Source: Hyphomonas sp.
Lineage (GTDB): Bacteria; Pseudomonadota; Alphaproteobacteria; Caulobacterales; Hyphomonadaceae
NCBI GenBank assembly: GCA_020638455.1
Contig: JACKIK010000002.1
Coordinates: 186,001-250,000, forward strand
Length of the DNA stretch: 64,000 nucleotides
Direction of reading: 5' to 3'
The notes beneath the pieces were generated by a model. The model was not told the DNA's origin. It was given only the letters and a program-made list of their open reading frames with translations, and did not search any database. Both the position numbers and the translations under genes were made by a program. Positions 59,290-64,000 of the stretch are shown here, one piece after another. Position 1 is the first letter of the stretch, and every line of letters starts with the position of its first letter.

Positions 59290-60594
59290 ATGGGATCGGA
59301 CACGCAGGCGAATGCGCTCGCTGCAACTGTGGCCAAGCCGGCGGGAAGGACATACGTCCTGCTGCTGCTGACGCTCGTTTACACGTTCAACCACATCGAC
59401 CGTCAGATCCTCGTGATCCTGCTGGAGCCGATCAAGGCCGACCTCAAGCTCGACGACGCCCAGCTGGGATGGCTGACGGGCCTGGTCTTCGCGGTTTTCT
59501 ACGCGACGCTGGGCGTGCCAATCGCGATGTGGGCCGATCGCGGGAACCGCCGCAACATCATCGTGCTGGCGCTGGTTATCTGGTCGGGCATGACCGCTCT
59601 GTCGGGCCTCGCACACCAGTACTGGCAGCTGCTGCTGGCCCGGATGGGGGTGGGCGTCGGGGAAGCCGGTGGTACGCCACCTGCCACATCGATCATCTCT
59701 GACCTCTATGCGCCGAAGGAGAGGGCAACCGCACTTGGCGTCTACACGACAGGCATCGGCCTTGGCATCCTTGCGGGGTTCATATTGGGCGGCTTCGTCT
59801 ATGAGGCCTTCGGCTGGCGCGCAGCATTCTTTGTGGCGGGCATTCCGGGCTTGCTGCTGGCCATGCTGGTCCGGTTCACCCTGAAGGAACCGGCGCGCGG
59901 TGCTGTCGAGACCCGGACCGACGTCGGAGAAGCCCCGCCGATTCCCGAAACGCTGCGATTCATCCTGGGGCAGACCTCATACCTCTTCCTGCTGGCAGGC
60001 TGCTGCCTGATCTGCATTTCGTCCAACGCGTTCCTCGTATTCACGTCTAGCCATCTGCAGCGTACCTTCCATGTCGGCCCTGGCGATGTCTCGATCCCGC
60101 TGGGCATCCTGATCGGCGGCGTCGGTAGCCTCGGGGCCGTCGTCATCGGTCGCGTATGTGACCGGTTGTCCGTCCATGACCTCAAGTGGCGGCCGTGGAC
60201 CATTGCCATCTGCGGCGCCCTCGCCCTGCCGTTTGCGTGGATGTTCCTGCAGGCGGGCACGATCGGGACGGCCTATGCCTGGAATATTGTGCCCAGTTTC
60301 ATCGGCCTCGTGTATGCGAGCATAGCATACACCGCGTCGCAGGAGCTCGTTGGCCTGCGGATGCGGGCTTTCGCGTCGGCATTCATGCTTTTCTGCCTGA
60401 CCCTGATCGGTATTGGCGGCGGGCCGACATTCGCCGGCTGGCTCAGTGACCATTTCGCCGCGCAGGGCGAGCCGGCTCCGCTCAAGAAGGCGCTTGAGTG
60501 TATCCTGGTCCTCAACCTGCTCAGCATCGGATTCCTGCTTCTGGCAGGCCGCACTTATGCGCGCGATGTGGAACGGGCGGCGGCACAAGCCTGA
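59290..60594 (+). CDS. MFS transporter, Spinster-like
   Basis: Major facilitator superfamily porter (434 aa) with twelve hydrophobic helices. FNHIDRQIL in helix 1, the loop WADRGNRRN and GVGEAGGTPP are typical of the Spinster-type sugar/organic acid porters common in Caulobacterales-like bacteria. The ATG at 59290 is preferred; an open frame from 58903 overlaps the dehydrogenase gene. The 224-base spacer (59066-59289) holds the divergent promoters, with no operator recognised. Confidence 0.9.
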   Translation: MGSDTQANALAATVAKPAGRTYVLLLLTLVYTFNHIDRQILVILLEPIKADLKLDDAQLGWLTGLVFAVFYATLGVPIAMWADRGNRRNIIVLALVIWSGMTALSGLAHQYWQLLLARMGVGVGEAGGTPPATSIISDLYAPKERATALGVYTTGIGLGILAGFILGGFVYEAFGWRAAFFVAGIPGLLLAMLVRFTLKEPARGAVETRTDVGEAPPIPETLRFILGQTSYLFLLAGCCLICISSNAFLVFTSSHLQRTFHVGPGDVSIPLGILIGGVGSLGAVVIGRVCDRLSVHDLKWRPWTIAICGALALPFAWMFLQAGTIGTAYAWNIVPSFIGLVYASIAYTASQELVGLRMRAFASAFMLFCLTLIGIGGGPTFAGWLSDHFAAQGEPAPLKKALECILVLNLLSIGFLLLAGRTYARDVERAAAQA

Positions 60595-60726
60595 CAGTCC
60601 CTCCGCCGTTTCCGACAAGTAAGTGTTGCCGTCGGGCGGATTGTGTTGTGGTATTACGGCGTTGTCATCCGGCCCGCGAAACGAGGCGGGATGGCGGGCG
60701 TTGGGGGCGCGAACCAGGAGGGTCGG

Positions 60727-61983
60727 GTGTTGGGTGTAACGAAGCGTGTAGCGACCGCAGCTCTCATCATTGGAAGCTGCTCTGTGCAAGCAGCCTGCCT
60801 GTCGACAAGTATCAATACCCGCCCGCCGGTCCGGTCCGACGGGATGGGCTCTGATCTCCGTATCCTGTTCGACGATCATTGCTGGCCCACGCAGGAGGAG
60901 ATGGACCGCAACCTGTCCGACCGGACGCTGGGGCTGGGCGGCGAGATTGCCTTCCAGGCCGGCACGCTCCTGTTCGATTCGGTTGGCGCGTGGCTGCAGC
61001 AGATGGGCCAGCCCAAGATTGACCGGAGTACGGGCGTTGTCAGCGGTAAGCTGTTCACCGCCCCCGACATGGTTGAGTTCAATCGCAATGTCGGCTGTGT
61101 TTACGTGGTGCGCAGCGGGTTCGATCCGGGCGGGCCGTCCTTCGGCAACGCGCCGCCGGAGTTCGTTGAGGACTGGAAGAGGCTGGGCCTTGTTTCCCGC
61201 CCGAGCTTCTATGCCGAGGTCAAGCTCCAGCCCGACGAGGACGGCTCCGGTTTCTTCACGGGTGAGCTCCAGAAAATGGTGGCGCTCGATTTTGAGCGCG
61301 ACGCCCGTTACGACTTCCGCGACTACATGCTTGTGATGGATTTCGAACGGCCCGAGCCGCGAACTTATGTGCAGTTCACGTCTGAAGGGGCCGTCCAGTT
61401 CCAGGATGCCTCCGGCTTTGCGCGGGGTGTATTCAAGCTGCCGGCGGTCAAGCGCGGCGAGTATATTTCCGGCGCCGCTGCCAAGGCCCTCGAGACCGGC
61501 TGGATGCCCCTCGACTTCACCGGCATGGACCGCGATTCCGGCGTCTTCAACCTGTTTGTCGATGTGCTTGAGCTGAAGCGCGGCGATCCGCTGCTGTCGG
61601 ATATCGGTTCGCTCCTGCGGTCCGATGCGGTCCAGGGCGCAGCGGCACAGGAACTGCGCGACCAGATCGATCATGAGGGCAAGGAAGCCCGTCAGCAGGA
61701 CGAGCGGACCGATGAGTTGCTGGCCCAGCGGCAGATGGTCCGTACGCTCGACAGCGCCGTGCTTGACCTGCGCCGCGCACTCGCTTCGGACAACATCACG
61801 CCCGACGAACTGGCGGCTGCACGCGACATCGTCGACGATGCTGTCTTCGAGATCGACCGTCGCCGCAACTGGCGTGGTGACCTGCCGACCGACAAGATCG
61901 CGGCTGCAAAAGACCTGATGGATCAGGCCGAGCAGCGGAGGCAGGAGCTGATCGCCGAAGAGCTGGGCAGCGGCGACAACTAG
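60727..61983 (+). CDS. Unknown exported (lipo)protein
   Basis: Unrecognised protein of 418 aa. The start is GTG at 60727 with AGGAGG five bases upstream; the open frame to 60643 is not supported. An N-terminal signal ends near IIGSC or VQAAC, either of which may be a lipobox. The middle is beta-rich, with aromatic/charged segments (PSFYAEVKLQPDEDG, MLVMDFERPEP). The C-terminal 130 residues (about 290-418) are a charged predicted coiled coil. It converges on the protease gene, 3 bases apart. Confidence 0.7.
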   Translation: MLGVTKRVATAALIIGSCSVQAACLSTSINTRPPVRSDGMGSDLRILFDDHCWPTQEEMDRNLSDRTLGLGGEIAFQAGTLLFDSVGAWLQQMGQPKIDRSTGVVSGKLFTAPDMVEFNRNVGCVYVVRSGFDPGGPSFGNAPPEFVEDWKRLGLVSRPSFYAEVKLQPDEDGSGFFTGELQKMVALDFERDARYDFRDYMLVMDFERPEPRTYVQFTSEGAVQFQDASGFARGVFKLPAVKRGEYISGAAAKALETGWMPLDFTGMDRDSGVFNLFVDVLELKRGDPLLSDIGSLLRSDAVQGAAAQELRDQIDHEGKEARQQDERTDELLAQRQMVRTLDSAVLDLRRALASDNITPDELAAARDIVDDAVFEIDRRRNWRGDLPTDKIAAAKDLMDQAEQRRQELIAEELGSGDN

Positions 61984-61986
61984 GGT

Positions 61987-63528
61987 TCAGTTCGCTTCAG
62001 GCCCATAGGAGGCCTGCGCAGCGGCCCAGTCGGCGAGTCCGCCTGCGCTGGACCGGTTGGCAACTTCGGTCAGCATCCGGGTCGCGAAGTCCACCGGCTC
62101 GCGCTCGGGCTGCTTTTCCTCCGGAACGGTTCGCATGCGCGCGGGCGTGGGCAACAGGTCGCCGGCAAACGCGACGCTCTCGGGGATGACGAACGCGTAG
62201 ACCGTTGCGCCTTCCGCTTCGGGCGCGATCTCCATCCAGGCTGTGTCGGGATCGGGAATGGTCACTTTCTGACCGGCTTTCACCAGCGCCTCCGAATCTC
62301 GCATGCGATCGTTCGGAAAGTAGGTGTAGATTTTGCCATCCTTCTCGAGCTGGAACACAATAAGCCGGCCATCAATCCTGGGCGTGACATGGATGACGAG
62401 CCTCGCATCGTCGCCGCTTCCGGTTTCTTCAAGGTCAAGGCTGAGCTTGCCGCTGGTCGGGCCAAGGGCGCGAGCCATCGCTTCCAGTGTCTCTGCCGTT
62501 GCAACGAAGACCTGCTCCGGCTCGGCGCTGACGAAAATGGCATCGTTCGTCGTCGTCTTGATCCAGTTGCGGTATGGCGAAATGCGCGTGTAGACGCCCT
62601 CCGACTTTTCGGCGGCGCATTCGAAGCCAAAGCTGACGACGCCGATCTGATAGGTCCTGTCCTTGGTATCGAGTGCGACCAGCGGCCCGCCGCTGTCACC
62701 CTGACAGCTGTCCGTGCCACCGAACTTCCGGCCGGCGCAGATTTGCGTGGCGCCGTCATAGGACAGATCCGCATACTGCTTGCCGCAGACTTCCGGCGGC
62801 TTCATGGGCAGCATTGTGTGGTAGAGGTAGCGTGAGCCGGCGTCGCCGGAGCGTCCGCTTGGCTGGATCTTGAAACTTTCAATGCGTGCGTCCCGGCCGG
62901 AACTGGCCCGCTTGCCGAAGCCGGCGACGAAGGCGCGTGCGCCGTCCCGGTCGCTGTCCGCATCGCCGCCTGCGGAAAGGCGCGCCAGATCGCCCTGCCA
63001 CGACCGGTCGATCCGGACCAGGGCGATGTCATTCGCCGATCCCAGCCATTCACCCGCGGAGTCCTTGCGCGTCGGCTGATAGTCCGGGTGGATCATCACG
63101 GCATCGACTTTGTAGATGTTGCCGTCGCCTTCTTCGGCCAGGTCGTCCGTTCCGCCGACGACTTCCAGCGGGCTGCGGGGCCGCCATTCCCAATGATCGC
63201 CGACGCGTCGGGATTCGCCGGTGAAACAGTGCGCCGCGGTCAGCACCCAGCGCCGGGCGACAAATGTCCCGCCGCAGAAGTGGCGGACGGTTCCGTCGCG
63301 CATCTCATGCCGCAGTTCCGCAAAGAAGGGCCATTGGTCGATGGTCGAGCGGTCGCCCTTCACGATCCGATCCGACTCGCGGGCGTCGGGAGCGAGTGTC
63401 GCGGTCCATTCCAGCTGCTCTGCGCTCGGCGGGTCATCCTCCGGCGCTGCGGTCTGGCAGCTCGCAAGCAGGGTGGCGGTTGCGAGTGCGCCTGCAAGGC
63501 GCAGGGCGAACAGGAAAGGCTTCTGCAT
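61987..63528 (-). CDS. Trypsin-like serine protease with DUF4384-like C-terminal domain
   Basis: Secreted S1 protease (513 aa). A lipoprotein signal (LLASC, about residue 24) is followed by the trypsin domain with activation-like RIVKGDRS, catalytic His in LTAAHCF, Asp in NDIALVRID and Ser in CQGDSGGP. The C-terminal part (about residues 355-470: RLIVFQLEKDG, DSEALVKAGQ, VYAFVIPES) resembles DUF4384. The same domain ends the next upstream gene, whose stop overlaps this start (TGATG), so they form a pair. Confidence 0.88.
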   Translation of the reverse strand: MQKPFLFALRLAGALATATLLASCQTAAPEDDPPSAEQLEWTATLAPDARESDRIVKGDRSTIDQWPFFAELRHEMRDGTVRHFCGGTFVARRWVLTAAHCFTGESRRVGDHWEWRPRSPLEVVGGTDDLAEEGDGNIYKVDAVMIHPDYQPTRKDSAGEWLGSANDIALVRIDRSWQGDLARLSAGGDADSDRDGARAFVAGFGKRASSGRDARIESFKIQPSGRSGDAGSRYLYHTMLPMKPPEVCGKQYADLSYDGATQICAGRKFGGTDSCQGDSGGPLVALDTKDRTYQIGVVSFGFECAAEKSEGVYTRISPYRNWIKTTTNDAIFVSAEPEQVFVATAETLEAMARALGPTSGKLSLDLEETGSGDDARLVIHVTPRIDGRLIVFQLEKDGKIYTYFPNDRMRDSEALVKAGQKVTIPDPDTAWMEIAPEAEGATVYAFVIPESVAFAGDLLPTPARMRTVPEEKQPEREPVDFATRMLTEVANRSSAGGLADWAAAQASYGPEAN

Positions 63529-64000
63529 CAGTCCACCGAATAAGTTGCGATCCCCATTCCTGCATTCGCATAGGGGTCTGTGTCGGGCGCGTCCCGCAGG
63601 GCGTCACGGGTCTCGTAAACAAGGATTTCGGAGTAGGATTTCCAGACCGTGCGGATGGGCCCCTTGGTCTGGCCGAGATCGGGCAGGCTGTCGCCGATGA
63701 GCGCCATGCGTTCAGGCAGGACGAAAGCGAAGACCTCGTCGTCTCCCGGCGTCTCGGACCGCGTTACCTGGAACTGCAGTCCGGGACCGGGCAGCATCTT
63801 CCGGTCGCCGGCCTCGACCATCGAGTCGGGCAGCTCTTCTGCCTCGCAGGGAAAGATGCAATTGACGACGCCGGCGGGATCCAGGTCGAACACCCACAGG
63901 CGGCCCGCCAGTTCCGGCTCGATCCTGATCGACACCGAATCGCCTGCATTGAAGCGGGTTTGCCCGTCATTGATCGCCACGGCGACCTTTCCGTTGGCGG
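63528..64000 (-). CDS. Partial gene ending in a DUF4384-like domain, 5' end outside the window
   Basis: The frame is open to base 64000, so the start is not seen and the N-terminal domain is unknown. The visible C-terminal about 157 residues (RFNAGDSVSIRIEPE, GRLWVFDLDPAG, DSMVEAGD, VFAFVLPERMALIGDSLPDLG) match the C-terminal domain of the adjacent protease. Many DUF4384 proteins carry caspase or kinase domains, but that cannot be judged. A GTG at 63980 is in frame but is probably internal. Confidence 0.75.
   Translation of the reverse strand, partial: ANGKVAVAINDGQTRFNAGDSVSIRIEPELAGRLWVFDLDPAGVVNCIFPCEAEELPDSMVEAGDRKMLPGPGLQFQVTRSETPGDDEVFAFVLPERMALIGDSLPDLGQTKGPIRTVWKSYSEILVYETRDALRDAPDTDPYANAGMGIATYSVD

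Noticed and set aside
59977..61674. 565-codon minus-strand frame
   Set aside because: Overlaps the MFS gene and the unknown lipoprotein gene antisense; the plus genes have good starts and signal sequences.
1..64000. CRISPR arrays, IS elements, integrases, tRNA or rRNA genes
   Set aside because: No repeated spacer-like units, transposase frames, att-type repeats or tRNA cloverleaf sequences were noticed by eye.

Overview
The window looks like chromosome from a GC-rich, Gram-negative alphaproteobacterium that can live as a chemolithoautotroph. This rests on protein family types: red-type form I RuBisCO with CbbX, a sulfur-oxidising heterodisulfide reductase-like (sHdr) cluster of the kind known from Hyphomicrobium, methylmalonate-semialdehyde dehydrogenase, and a Spinster-type MFS porter. 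A Caulobacterales/Hyphomonadaceae- or Hyphomicrobiales-like host is plausible but is a guess. No tRNA, rRNA, IS element, integrase or CRISPR array was seen. Coding density is high and no gene-free stretch exceeds 300 bases.

Region 1 (1-8267, all minus) is an uptake [NiFe]-hydrogenase locus: hypC-hupK-hypA-hypB, then hupD-hupH-hynS-isp1-isp2-hynL, with hynL cut by the window start. The hynS-isp1-isp2-hynL order marks the Isp-type (group 1e) enzyme, in which a cytochrome b (Isp1) and an HdrD-like iron-sulfur protein (Isp2) take the electrons. Region 2 (8372-12016, minus) is a TetR-controlled HlyD/ABC-2 export cassette.

Region 3 (12118-22509) is a complete Calvin-cycle operon, cbbFPTALSXEY, with divergent cbbR. 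A 14-bp perfect hairpin separates cbbS from cbbX. Region 4 (22687-44089) is a large sulfur-oxidation island. Two minus-strand operons encode lipoate assembly (lipS1-lipT-lipS2-slplAB-amidotransferase-like) and the sHdr complex (dsrE-shdrC1B1A-hyp-shdrC2B2-unknown-lbpA-arsR). A rhodanese and a small unknown protein face them. A divergent plus-strand set carries dsrE2, tusA, fadL, a YeiH family permease, a sulfite dehydrogenase pair (sorAB-like) and an Mrp-type ATPase, with an HDAC-family hydrolase on the other side of the divergent promoter.

Region 5 (44097-48262) is valine/propionate-type catabolism (LysR, mmsA, enoyl-CoA hydratase, mmsB). Region 6 (48284-56150) is cytochrome bd: cydDC divergent from cydABX, followed by a ferritin-like protein, a cytochrome c'-like protein and an NsrR-like Rrf2 regulator. 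Related 23-bp 11-1-11 inverted repeats precede both the regulator and the cyd genes. Region 7 (56347-60594) holds an FAH-family protein, a ketoglutarate-semialdehyde-type aldehyde dehydrogenase and an MFS porter. Region 8 (60727-64000) holds an unknown lipoprotein-like protein, a trypsin-like protease and a partial gene; the last two share a homologous C-terminal domain.

Together, regions 1, 3 and 4 supply H2 oxidation, sulfur/sulfite oxidation and CO2 fixation within about 44 kb. The sulfur path inferred is: rhodanese/TusA/DsrE proteins deliver sulfane sulfur to sHdr with lipoate-binding LbpA, sulfite is released, and YeiH and SorAB may export and oxidise it. Electrons would enter the quinone/cytochrome pool, and NAD(P)H plus ATP drive the Calvin cycle.
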